This document shows, piece by piece, positions 6,837 through 15,300 of a DNA stretch of 22,738 nt. The position numbers and the translations under genes were made by a program. This DNA comes from a virus, in IMG/VR virus record IMGVR_UViG_3300037487_000923, positions 1-22,738 of that record; one strand, 5' to 3'. The first letter of the stretch is position 1. Every line of letters begins with the position of its first letter. The notes beneath the pieces are model-generated. The model saw nothing but the letters and a program-made list of their open reading frames with translations. It was not told the origin of the DNA and ran no database searches.

Positions 6837-7585
6837 TAGGATTAATTGATGCAGATTTTATACCATACTTTGTATGTTATAATAAACAAGATGAACCTGA
6901 GAAAACCTTAGACGAAGCTATTAGTTCAGCTAATAGTTATCTTCAAGGGTTACTCAATGGAACAAATGTAGAAGAATTTAATTTATTCTTTACAATTGGA
7001 AAAAACTTTAGATATGAAATATATCCAGAGTATAAAGCTAATAGAATTGGTAAAGAGAAACCACCTTTCTTTAATGAAGTAAGAGATTATTTAATTAAAG
7101 AATATAATGGTATTTCTGGATATAATCTAGAAGCAGATGACTTATTAGTTATTTATAAAAATAAATTAATTAATGAACAAAAAGAATATATTGTAATATC
7201 TACAGATAAGGATATAAATAACTTAGAAGGTAGACATTATAATATTAAAGAAAATGTGTTAGTGAATATTAGTGAAGAATTTGCTGCAAAATACTTTTGG
7301 ACATCTATGATTACAGGAGATACTGCAGATAATATTAAAGGATTACCTGGTAAAGGTCCTGTTTTTGCAGATAAATTATTCTTAAATATTGATGATGTAG
7401 AAAGTTATAGAAATTTGGTATTGAATGAATATATTACTAAATTTGGCGAAGAGAATGGAATAAATGAATTTTATGTGAACTACAAGTGTTTAAAAATTAA
7501 GGATTCTTACGAAGGTATTGAATTCCTGGAACCTATAAAAAGCACAGAAGTTTATGCAAGAACGCTTAACGTGGTTAGAGAGTAA
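6833..7585 (+). CDS. 5'-3' exonuclease, FEN / T7 gp6-like
   Basis: A 250-aa metal-dependent nuclease. Visible PIN/FEN motifs: IDAD (5-8) for the first metal-binding Asp; YPEYKANR (64-71), the R/K helix that engages the 5' phosphate; LEADD (99-103); ISTDKD (122-127); and GDTADNIKGLPGKGP (162-176), the H3TH region that grips duplex DNA, with Asp163 and Asp166 as ligands. These match phage T7 gp6, T5 FEN and the polymerase I 5' nuclease. It would remove RNA primers and 5' flaps and resect DNA ends for the Sak4/SSB system. It is stand-alone, not fused to a polymerase. Start overlaps the 55-aa gene, and its end overlaps the next frame by 32 nt. Confidence 0.92.
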   Translation: MIGLIDADFIPYFVCYNKQDEPEKTLDEAISSANSYLQGLLNGTNVEEFNLFFTIGKNFRYEIYPEYKANRIGKEKPPFFNEVRDYLIKEYNGISGYNLEADDLLVIYKNKLINEQKEYIVISTDKDINNLEGRHYNIKENVLVNISEEFAAKYFWTSMITGDTADNIKGLPGKGPVFADKLFLNIDDVESYRNLVLNEYITKFGEENGINEFYVNYKCLKIKDSYEGIEFLEPIKSTEVYARTLNVVRE

Positions 7586-8147
7586 TGGTTACATACAAGA
7601 TAATGTAATTAATCATACAAGAACTACAAGATTTCTAATGCCCTTAATTGGGGTATCAGAATTTAGTTTAAAACATATAAATCCTAAATTATTAATTAAT
7701 GCTCATTGTACCGGCACTGATGATAATTTGATTTATATAATCCTTAATAAGTTACAATTTCTTGAAGAAAGTGAAGCTTATTTAATTACTCAAAATTTAA
7801 ATGAACATTTTATTGATCATATTGATGATGAGCAAGAACATATTTTAATATATCAAGTACCTCAACATTTTGAGGATGATTATAATAAAATATTATTAGG
7901 TAAATATTCTCACACTAGTACTTTCTACAAAGAAGTATTGTGTAGAATTTACGGTATTAGTAGTAATACTACAAGCCATTTACCAACTATTTATGATTGT
8001 CTATATCCAACAGCATTAAAAAGAAAATTGTATGCTGAAGAATTAGATGTAGACATTAATTTAATAGACGAGGTTTCAAGTAAACCTAATTTAGACTATG
8101 AAATATTTAAAACAATTGAACAATTAAAAGAAAATTATGGAAATTAA
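7554..8147 (+). CDS. Unknown 197-aa protein
   Basis: Not assigned to a named family. It is soluble, acidic and mixed alpha/beta: strands such as DNLIYIILNK and HILIYQVP, then LLGKYSHTSTFYKEVLCRI. The GKYS turn after an acidic strand recurs in uncharacterised phage proteins, from memory. The ATG at 7554 lies inside the exonuclease gene (32-nt overlap), and there is no other in-frame start near the exonuclease stop. It overlaps the reductase start by 11 nt. The two-sided overlap suggests it is made together with the exonuclease and the reductase. Function unknown. Confidence 0.75.
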   Translation: MQERLTWLESNGYIQDNVINHTRTTRFLMPLIGVSEFSLKHINPKLLINAHCTGTDDNLIYIILNKLQFLEESEAYLITQNLNEHFIDHIDDEQEHILIYQVPQHFEDDYNKILLGKYSHTSTFYKEVLCRIYGISSNTTSHLPTIYDCLYPTALKRKLYAEELDVDINLIDEVSSKPNLDYEIFKTIEQLKENYGN

Positions 8148-10047
8148 AAAAGAGATTATTCCTTGGGGAGAAATAGGTTACATTACATATAAAAGAACTT
8201 ACTCTAGAAAATTAAATGATAATGATATTAATTCTAAAACTGAAGAATTTGAAGATACTATTGAACGTGAATTAAAAGCTTGTAAAACACAATTAAATTT
8301 AGAATTTAATCCTAGTGATATTGAATTATATCGTAAAACAAGATTAAATTTAAAATGGAGTGTAGCTGGAAGATTTATGTGGCAACTTGGAACCTCAACA
8401 GTAGATAAATTAGGATTACCTAGTTTACAAAATTGTGCGGGAACAGTTGTAGATCATCCAATTAGACCATTTACTTGGACTTTTGAAATGTTAATGTTAG
8501 GTTCTGGAGTTGGTTATAATATTCAAAAAGAATATGTATATCAATTACCTAAAATTCAATCTTCTCAAATTAAAATTATAAGATTAGACACTAAAGATGC
8601 AGATTATATTGTACCTGATTCAAGAGAAGGTTGGGTTAAATTACTTGGAAAAGTATTAAAAGCTCATTTTTATAATGGTGAAGGATTTACATATAGCACA
8701 CAATTAATTAGAAGTAAAGACTCTCCAATTAAAGGTTTTGGTGGTACTGCGAGTGGACCAGAAGAATTATGTTGGGGTATGAGTGAAATATCTAAAATAT
8801 TAAATATTAGAGCCGGTTTAAAACTTAGACCTATTGACGCTTTAGATATTATGAATATTATAGGGTTTATTGTAGTATCTGGAAATGTTAGAAGAAGTGC
8901 TCAAATTGCATTAGGTGATTATGATGATTTAGAATATCTTAAAGCTAAAAGATGGGATTTAGGTAATATTCCTAATTGGAGAGCAATGAGTAATAATTCA
9001 GTTGTTTGTAGTGATACTACATTATTACCTAATGAATTTTGGGATACTTATAATGAAGGAGAGCCTTATGGATTAATCAACTTAGAATTATCTAGGAAGA
9101 TTGGTAGAACAGGTGAAACAGAATATCCAGATAAAGATGTTGTTGTTTATAATCCTTGTGCTGAACAATCATTAAATAACTATGAAACTTGTTGTTTAAG
9201 TGAAATATATTTACCAAACATTACTTCATATGATGAATTAAAAAATGTATTAAGATTAACTTATAGAGTTAATAAACATAGTTTAGCTTTAAAATGTAGT
9301 CTTAAGGAAACTGAAAAAATTGTTAATTCTAATATGCGTATGGGTATTGGTATGACTGGTATTTTACAGGCTACTGTAGAACAACGCAGTTGGTTAAAAG
9401 ATGCTTATTTATATATTAGAAGTTATGATAAAGAATATTCTAAAATAATGAATTGGCCTACTAGTATTAAGTTGACTACAATAAAACCAAGTGGTACATT
9501 AAGTCTACTTGCAGGTGTTACTCCTGGAGTACATCCTAATCCTGCTGGTCCTTTTTATATTAGAAGAATTAGAATGGCTACAAATTCACCTTTATTATCT
9601 GTTTGTAAATCACATGGATATTCAATAGAACCACAATTTAACTTTGATGGTTCTGAAGATAAAGGCACAATGGTTGTATCATTTCCCTGTAAATTACCAA
9701 AAACTACACCTGTTGCTGCAGACTATAGTTGGAAAGAACAGTTAGAAATGGTTAGACAAATGCAAGCTGAATGGTCTGATAATTCTGTAAGTTGTACTGT
9801 TTATTATAAAAAAGAAGATTTAGAAGATATTAAACAATATCTAAAAGAGAACTATTCAACTAATTTTAAAACTTTATCTTTTTTATTATACTTTGGACAT
9901 GGTTTTAAACAAGCTCCTTACGAAACAATTACAGAAGAACAATATGTAGAACTAGTAAAAAATACAACACCTATAACATCTGTTGATGTTCAAGAAACAG
10001 ATTTTAACATTGAAGAATGTGGAACAGGTGCTTGTCCAATAAAATAA
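8137..10047 (+). CDS. nrdJ: Adenosylcobalamin-dependent class II ribonucleoside-triphosphate reductase
   Basis: Converts ribonucleotides to deoxyribonucleotides with a B12-generated thiyl radical, in the cytosol. All key residues of the monomeric Lactobacillus-type enzyme can be placed: Cys100 in LQNCAGT and Cys352 in ETCCLSE form the reducing pair (C119/C419 there). NPCAE (339-343) carries Asn339, the thiyl Cys341 and Glu343 (N406/C408/E410). The C-terminal tail CGTGAC (628-633) is the Cys-x4-Cys re-reducing pair (C731/C736), followed by PIK. MGIGMTG (402-408) and TIKPSGTLSLLAGVTPGVHP (448-467) are the RNR core loops. At 636 aa it is about 100 shorter than the 739-aa reference, with losses spread through the N-terminal half and middle. 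No separate small subunit or activase is seen or needed. Confidence 0.93.
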   Translation: MEIKKEIIPWGEIGYITYKRTYSRKLNDNDINSKTEEFEDTIERELKACKTQLNLEFNPSDIELYRKTRLNLKWSVAGRFMWQLGTSTVDKLGLPSLQNCAGTVVDHPIRPFTWTFEMLMLGSGVGYNIQKEYVYQLPKIQSSQIKIIRLDTKDADYIVPDSREGWVKLLGKVLKAHFYNGEGFTYSTQLIRSKDSPIKGFGGTASGPEELCWGMSEISKILNIRAGLKLRPIDALDIMNIIGFIVVSGNVRRSAQIALGDYDDLEYLKAKRWDLGNIPNWRAMSNNSVVCSDTTLLPNEFWDTYNEGEPYGLINLELSRKIGRTGETEYPDKDVVVYNPCAEQSLNNYETCCLSEIYLPNITSYDELKNVLRLTYRVNKHSLALKCSLKETEKIVNSNMRMGIGMTGILQATVEQRSWLKDAYLYIRSYDKEYSKIMNWPTSIKLTTIKPSGTLSLLAGVTPGVHPNPAGPFYIRRIRMATNSPLLSVCKSHGYSIEPQFNFDGSEDKGTMVVSFPCKLPKTTPVAADYSWKEQLEMVRQMQAEWSDNSVSCTVYYKKEDLEDIKQYLKENYSTNFKTLSFLLYFGHGFKQAPYETITEEQYVELVKNTTPITSVDVQETDFNIEECGTGACPIK

Positions 10048-10050
10048 ATT

Positions 10051-10518
10051 ATGAAAATATTTGATTTTGATAAATTAAATAGACCTGCAACATTAAGTGA
10101 GTACAAAGACGAGGAAACTTGTTTTTGTACTTCTTTAAAAAATAATAATATGGTATTAGATAATAAAAAAGAATTAGAACCCTTAGTAAGTAAATTAGAT
10201 ATTATTAAAGAAACAATTAAATTTGATGAAGGTAAACCTTGTATAAGTGATATACCTCAATTAAGTTTAATATCATTAGCTAAAGTATTTAACTATGGTG
10301 CTAATAAATATAGTAAATTTAACTACTCTCATGGCACAGAGTGGTTAAGATACTATGATGCTGCACAAAGACATATGAATTCTTGGATGACTTGTGAAGA
10401 TATAGATGAATCTACACACCATCATTTAGACCATGCAATAGCTAGTCTTATGATGTTAAGAGAAAATATACATCTTGATAAAGGTGTTGATAACAGAAAC
10501 CCTATATATAAAAAATAG
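10051..10518 (+). CDS. DUF5664-type dATP/dGTP diphosphohydrolase-like protein
   Basis: Residues about 53-140 match the phage DUF5664 pattern: KFDEGKPCISDIPQLSLISLAKVFNYGANKYS, then W-rich YDAAQRHMNSW, then STHHHLDHAIASLMML. These conserved Lys/Asp/His/Glu positions define an all-helical fold related to MazG-like nucleotide pyrophosphohydrolases. Pfam labels the family as the N-terminal domain of dATP/dGTP diphosphohydrolase. The first 50 residues are family-specific and polar. The gene lies 3 nt after the ribonucleotide reductase, so a dNTP-pool role is likely. Activity and exact substrate are inferred. Stop is TAG, one base before the next ATG. Confidence 0.8.
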   Translation: MKIFDFDKLNRPATLSEYKDEETCFCTSLKNNNMVLDNKKELEPLVSKLDIIKETIKFDEGKPCISDIPQLSLISLAKVFNYGANKYSKFNYSHGTEWLRYYDAAQRHMNSWMTCEDIDESTHHHLDHAIASLMMLRENIHLDKGVDNRNPIYKK

Positions 10519-10519
10519 T

Positions 10520-11431
10520 ATGGTATTAAACAAAATACAAAAACCAATTTATGATTGGTTATTATCAAAAACTGGATACTTAAAGTGTAGTCCTAAAGTA
10601 GTAGCTAAGAATTATCCTAGAAAAGTAGATGTTAAACATATAGTTATTGCTTTAGAGCAAGCTAGAATTACTTTTAAATCTAAAGAACCTGTTAAAGAAT
10701 CTAGTAAGCAATTAGTTTTAAGATTAATTAAACCTGAATCTCCAAGAAGATTTAAAGTTAATAAAGATTATGATTTAAACAATGTAATTTTCTTACCAGA
10801 TTTACATGCTCCATTTATTAAACAAGGTGTACTAGAATTTTGTCTAGAACAACAAGATAAGTATAAATGTGGAACTGTAATTTTTGCAGGAGATATTATT
10901 GATGGTCATGCTTGGTCTTACCATGAGCATGATGTAGATGGTATGTCAGTAGGTGCTGAATTAAGTGCTGCTAAAATTCAATTAGAAGAGTGGTTTAGAG
11001 CTTTTCCTAAAGCAATTAGTCTTATGGGTAATCATGATTTATTGATTCAACGTAAAGCTAAAACAATAGGTTTATCTCAACAATTTATCAAAGGATTTGG
11101 TGATGTATTAGCAGCTCCAAAAACTTGGGAATTTAAACTTGAGCATACTTTTCATAATGTATTATACAAACATGGAAGTGTTGGTGATGCATTTAAAGTA
11201 GCTAAAGAGTCTAGAATTTCAACTTGTCAAGGTCACTTTCATAGTAAAACTTTTGTTCAATGGTCAGTATCTGAAAAAGATTCTATCTTTGGATTACAAG
11301 TTGGTTGGGGTGCAGATAGACATGAATATGCTTTTGATTATGGTAAATCTTTTACAAGTAAACCAATCATTAGTTGTGGCTTAATTTTGGACAAAGGGAC
11401 AACTCCCATTGTTAAATTAATGCCTTTATAA
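10520..11431 (+). CDS. Calcineurin-like metallophosphoesterase
   Basis: A 303-aa protein. The ATG at 10520, two bases after the upstream stop, is preferred over an in-frame ATG 45 nt earlier inside the DUF5664 gene. Metallophosphoesterase motifs are complete: PDLHAP (Asp94, His96), GDIIDGH (124-130, Asp125/Asp128), GNHD (170-173), a histidine in YKHGS (218) and GHFH (238-241). These bind two metals for phosphoester cleavage. The N-terminal 75 residues (YDWLLSKTGYLKCSPKVVAK) look like a helix-turn-helix-like extension that could bind DNA. Phage members may act on DNA ends, RNA or nucleotides; the substrate here cannot be read from sequence. It follows the dNTP genes. Confidence 0.88.
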   Translation: MVLNKIQKPIYDWLLSKTGYLKCSPKVVAKNYPRKVDVKHIVIALEQARITFKSKEPVKESSKQLVLRLIKPESPRRFKVNKDYDLNNVIFLPDLHAPFIKQGVLEFCLEQQDKYKCGTVIFAGDIIDGHAWSYHEHDVDGMSVGAELSAAKIQLEEWFRAFPKAISLMGNHDLLIQRKAKTIGLSQQFIKGFGDVLAAPKTWEFKLEHTFHNVLYKHGSVGDAFKVAKESRISTCQGHFHSKTFVQWSVSEKDSIFGLQVGWGADRHEYAFDYGKSFTSKPIISCGLILDKGTTPIVKLMPL

Positions 11432-11541
11432 ACAAATTAAATAATCATGACTTATTAGTATTTATTAACTTTTAAAAAAATAAAAATGTTAGTTGAATTT
11501 TTACACCTAATAAGTTGTGGTTATTTAAAAAATAAATTAAA
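11432..11541 (+). promoter_or_regulatory. Intergenic leader with nested inverted repeats
   Basis: A 110-nt gap, the longest inside the plus-strand block. A 9-bp inverted repeat ACTTATTAG (11450-11458) / CTAATAAGT (11507-11515) encloses a weaker bulged stem (TTAAC-TTTT with AAAA-T-GTTAG, about 11465-11492). A 22-codon frame starts at 11486 and overlaps the next gene's start, but may be chance. There is no U-tract after the outer stem, so it is not a classic terminator. It could be an mRNA structure or an operator/promoter region. Very AT-rich DNA makes such repeats fairly common by chance. Confidence 0.3.
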
Positions 11542-11832
11542 ATGGCTAAAGTAAAATTAGATTCAGAAGAATTTTTAAGAATAGCAGTAACCCACATGCT
11601 CAGAGAGTATGATGTAGATTACGATTATGTGGTTAAACACCCTAGTATCAAAGGTGTTTTATGGTGCCATTATTACTGGGATACACCAGAAACTAAAAAA
11701 GAATATTTAAGTTGGTTAAGAAACTACTTAAAAATAAATGTTAATTACAAACCTCATAATATTGAAAATGTTATAAATTCAATAGATACTATGTGGGGAT
11801 TAAAAGTATATAAAAATGATATTAAAAAATAG
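11542..11832 (+). CDS. Unknown 96-aa protein
   Basis: Not recognised. A soluble helical protein rich in Tyr, Trp, Lys and Asp (YDVDYDYVVKHPSIKGVLWCHYYWDTPETKKEYLSWLRNYL), with no signal peptide or membrane segment. It is preceded by the only long intergenic gap of the plus block and by an A-rich leader (AAAATAAATTAAAATGG). The last 17 nt overlap the start of the zinc-ribbon gene. Aromatic richness suggests a small binding protein, but no function can be assigned. Confidence 0.7.
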   Translation: MAKVKLDSEEFLRIAVTHMLREYDVDYDYVVKHPSIKGVLWCHYYWDTPETKKEYLSWLRNYLKINVNYKPHNIENVINSIDTMWGLKVYKNDIKK

Positions 11833-12199
11833 TATAAAATGTAATCATTGTAATGATGAAATAGAGTCTAAACATAGACATGATTTTGTTAAATGCACTT
11901 GTGGTAAAGTTGCTGTAGATGGAGGTAAAGATTATAAAAGAACAATGTTTACTGAGATATCTGATTTTACAAATACTTCAATAGATGATGATGGTTCACA
12001 TGAACTTAGAAGGCAATATCTTACATGGGGTAACAACTTTGATAAAGATATGAATAGATTACCTAAAACTATTTATAATCCAATTATGGATATGACAACT
12101 GATCATATCCAAGCAATTTTAGATGGTAATTGGGTTGAAAATAATCCTTTTTATGAAGAATTATTTAAAGAAGAATTAGAATTTAGAAATAACAAATAA
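11816..12199 (+). CDS. Small zinc-ribbon protein of an uncharacterised phage/bacterial family
   Basis: A 127-aa protein. KCNHCNDEIESKHRHDFVKCTCGKVAVDGG (residues 8-38) has a CxxC and a CxC pair with an invariant-looking RHDF, so one structural zinc is expected. The remaining 90 residues hold a polar helical tail (TIYNPIMDMTTDHIQAILDGNWVENNPFYEELFKEE). Similar short zinc-ribbon proteins recur in many phages and lack a known function. It is the last gene of the plus-strand block, 4 nt before the bidirectional terminator. The start at 11816 overlaps the previous gene by 17 nt; the ATG at 11839 is out of frame and cannot replace it. Confidence 0.75.
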   Translation: MILKNSIKCNHCNDEIESKHRHDFVKCTCGKVAVDGGKDYKRTMFTEISDFTNTSIDDDGSHELRRQYLTWGNNFDKDMNRLPKTIYNPIMDMTTDHIQAILDGNWVENNPFYEELFKEELEFRNNK

Positions 12200-12203
12200 G
12201 TAA

Positions 12204-12231
12204 AAACCCCTTAGCAATCACTAAGGGGTTT
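12204..12231. terminator. Bidirectional Rho-independent terminator between convergent operons
   Basis: A perfect 11-bp stem AAACCCCTTAG / CTAAGGGGTTT with a 6-nt loop CAATCA, flanked by AAAAA on the left and TTTAATTTT on the right. It would therefore work on both strands. It ends the plus-strand replication/nucleotide block at 12199 and would also stop transcripts coming from the minus-strand giant-gene operon. Confidence 0.92.
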
Positions 12232-12331
12232 AATTTTAACCTTAAAACTATCATTATGAAAACCATCACAAAGAGTAGCTACGTGCTACAGATTAGAAAC
12301 AAAAGGCTTTATTGTCTTTATTCAGTAATAT
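12232..12331. other. Convergent junction region: 3' UTR of the minus operon, small hairpin
   Basis: About 100 nt between the terminator and the minus-strand stop. GTAGC-TACGT-GCTAC (about 12275-12290) forms a short hairpin with GCTAC also present as a direct repeat. Base composition here is visibly less AT-rich than the flanks. A plus-strand 27-codon frame runs from 12256 into the end of the minus-strand gene (12339). It could be a microgene, part of a small RNA, or chance. No tRNA-like fold was found. Confidence 0.4.
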
Positions 12332-15300
12332 TTATTTAAAATAAAAATTTCCAGAAGTCATTAAGTTGTCAAATTGATGTTCTAAGTTAGCAATAGGAAC
12401 AACATCTTGAATTTCTTTATTTAATCTTAATTGACCTTTGTTAGGTCCTTTTTGTACATATAAATCTTTAGAATCACCTGCATAATTATATGGTAATTTA
12501 ACTAATTCTACTAAAATATCACCAAAATCACTAACTGCTCTTAACCCTGATACAGGATTTTTAATATTAGCAGCAATAGACTTAGGATTAATTGCAGCAT
12601 CTAATTCACCTCCAATTCTATCAGATTGTTTTCTTAAAAAGTTTACAAACATTTTAAGTTCTTTATCATCATCATCAATACCTTTAGCTAATCCTTCTAA
12701 TAATAACATTAATACAACACTAGATGCCCAATAAATAGCTTCTACTTGTAATTTTTTAAGATTAGATTTTTGATAATCTTCTAATGAACTAAAAGTATTT
12801 TTAATAGTGTCAAAATCAAATTTAGCACCTGCTTTTAAGATCATTATAAAATCTTTAAATGTTCTATATCTACCTTCTTGATAATTTCCAGAAGTTTCAT
12901 CATAATAAGTATTACCTAATCTAGATTTTCCAAAGTTATACATCCATTTTTTAAATTGCATTGCAGATTGCCCTAAAGCATGTTCTTGTAAAGCAACTTT
13001 ATCATTTTCACTGTAGTTACCATGAATCATTTTATTCATGTTTTTAATATCTACAGAAGCTGTTCTTTTTTGTTGAGGTGAATATTCAAAACCATCTTTA
13101 AGTTTTAATTCTCCATTAACAAACTCATGTGCTTCCCAAACTGATAATTTTTCACCAGTTTTAGAATTGGTAAGTATTTCAGATCTAAGTTTAGCAATAG
13201 CAGTATTAGATTGTGCTAAAAATTCACCACCTGTAATACCTAAAAACATTACTTTACTAATAGTTGAGCTATCTTCTATAATTTGATTTCTATCAATCCA
13301 ATTAAATTTTTTAAGCATTGCTTCAAATTTATTAGAAGGATCTAATAAATATTCATCTTTACCTAAATTTTTCATATAACTTAAACTTCTAACATATTCT
13401 GCAGTATCCATTATTGCAGCATTTAAATGTTTATTATCAAATCCAAATTGTTTACCAAATCCTTCTATTCTATTATTAATTTTAGCCATAATAACGTTAT
13501 TAATAGCTGAAAATGGATTTAAACCCAATGATTTGTAAGCTACAAAACTATTAAAGTTCTGTATGAGTTTAGATATTTTATCTTGGTTAGCTGGAGAATT
13601 AGAATAGAATATCATTCTCATATAACTTTCCATTCTTTTACTTACATTAGAATCAGAACCTTTAATAATTTCTTTTTGTTGAGCAGCATTAAGTTTAAAA
13701 AAGTTTTTTTGATCAATAACTTTTTTAGCGATAAGTAATGTAGCTTCAGCTTGTTTCATTAAATCATAATTTTCAGCCATTTGAGCAGCTTTAATTAATG
13801 ATTTACCCATATCTAATTCTAATTCATCAGGTGTAAGTTTAGATTCTTCAATTAATAAAAGGTTTTTAGTCATTTTAATTTTATTAACCAAGGCTTTATC
13901 TTTAGCGTTAGTTTGAAGTTCTTTTCTTAATTCTTCTAATTTCTTAGTTAATTGTTCAATCTTTTTATTACTTTTTAATTCTCCTGTATAAAAAATAGGC
14001 ACATCTTCTAACATATTTCCTTCTTCATCTAATTCTCTAGAAGTAAAGATTACATCAGGATTAATATATTGTCTAATAGACTTACTAACAGTATTAAATA
14101 TACCAATAGATTTAATATCTTTAGCAATAGAACTTCTAACTCTAAACATCTTACCTTGCATTTTTTGTTTAGTTGCTAAAGGTAATTTATCTAATAATTC
14201 ATTAGAAGTATTTTTATAAAATTCAAAGAATTCTTTTCTTGCAATACCTGCAGGAGATTTATCATTCATTAATGCGTGATATTGTTTATCAGCATATTTA
14301 GTAGTAGCACCATTTATTTCAGTAACAATTTCAACATGTTCAGGTTTAACTCTAGTAATTTCAACTCTTTCTACAGTACCATCATTAGTCCATTTTTTAG
14401 TTGCGTTATCATAAGTACTTTTTAATCTAAAAGATTCTTGCATTTCAGTATAGTATTTTCTTCTATATGCTTTATACAATCTTTCATATTCATTAAAAGT
14501 TAAATCTTCACCTGTAACTTTCTTAGTACCAGCTACATATGGTTTTTTAACCCATTGAGTATATCCTGATTCAGAAGTAACTAATTGTTCAAAGTTATTT
14601 CTTTCTTGTTTAAATTCATCAGAATATTTATGATTCTGACCATCTCTTGCTCCAGTGTTATCAACAGTTTCAGCACTTAAAAATGCTCCAACTTTTTTCT
14701 TATCTTCTGCAAATTTTAAATTATGTTGTTTTTCAGCATTAGATAATGTTTCTCCTGGCTTGTAAATATATTCTCTTTTATCACCTTTAGAATCTCTTAA
14801 AATTCCAAAGATATTAGTTCTATCTTTATAATATAGTTCACTAACTTTTTGTAATACTCTACCTGTTAACTTACCATCTTTAGTTTTTTGAAACATAAAA
14901 TCAAATCCTTCTACTCCTGCTTTCTTAAGTTTAGATATTTGATTTTTAACTTTACTAATCCAATTATTAGTATTTTCATAAACTTCTTCTCTAGTCTTTT
15001 CAACATGTCTTTGTAATAACTGTAATAATGGATCCATACTATTAGCTAAACCACCCATCTTACCTTCTTGCCAAGAAATATCTTTAGATTCATCGAGCAT
15101 TTGCTTAATATCTTCTTTACTAATACTTTTCTTAGTATTAGTTTTAACAAAGTTAATCATATACTCTTCAAGAATTTGTTCAACTCTTTCTTGAGTATTT
15201 TTATACATAGAATCTATTTCACTAGTAATCTTTTTAATTTCTGAATTTAAATCAGACATTTCAGGTGAAAATGTAGCAAATTCTTTATAGAACTCTAATT

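Noticed and set aside
7500-7600. Programmed frameshift joining the exonuclease to the next gene
   Set aside because: The exonuclease is full-length with all motifs, the next frame has its own ATG at 7554, and no clear slippery heptamer with a following hairpin is seen in the overlap.
11486-11554. 22-codon frame in the leader of the 96-aa gene
   Set aside because: Very short, overlaps a better-supported start, and lies in an inverted-repeat region; likely chance, though a leader peptide cannot be excluded.
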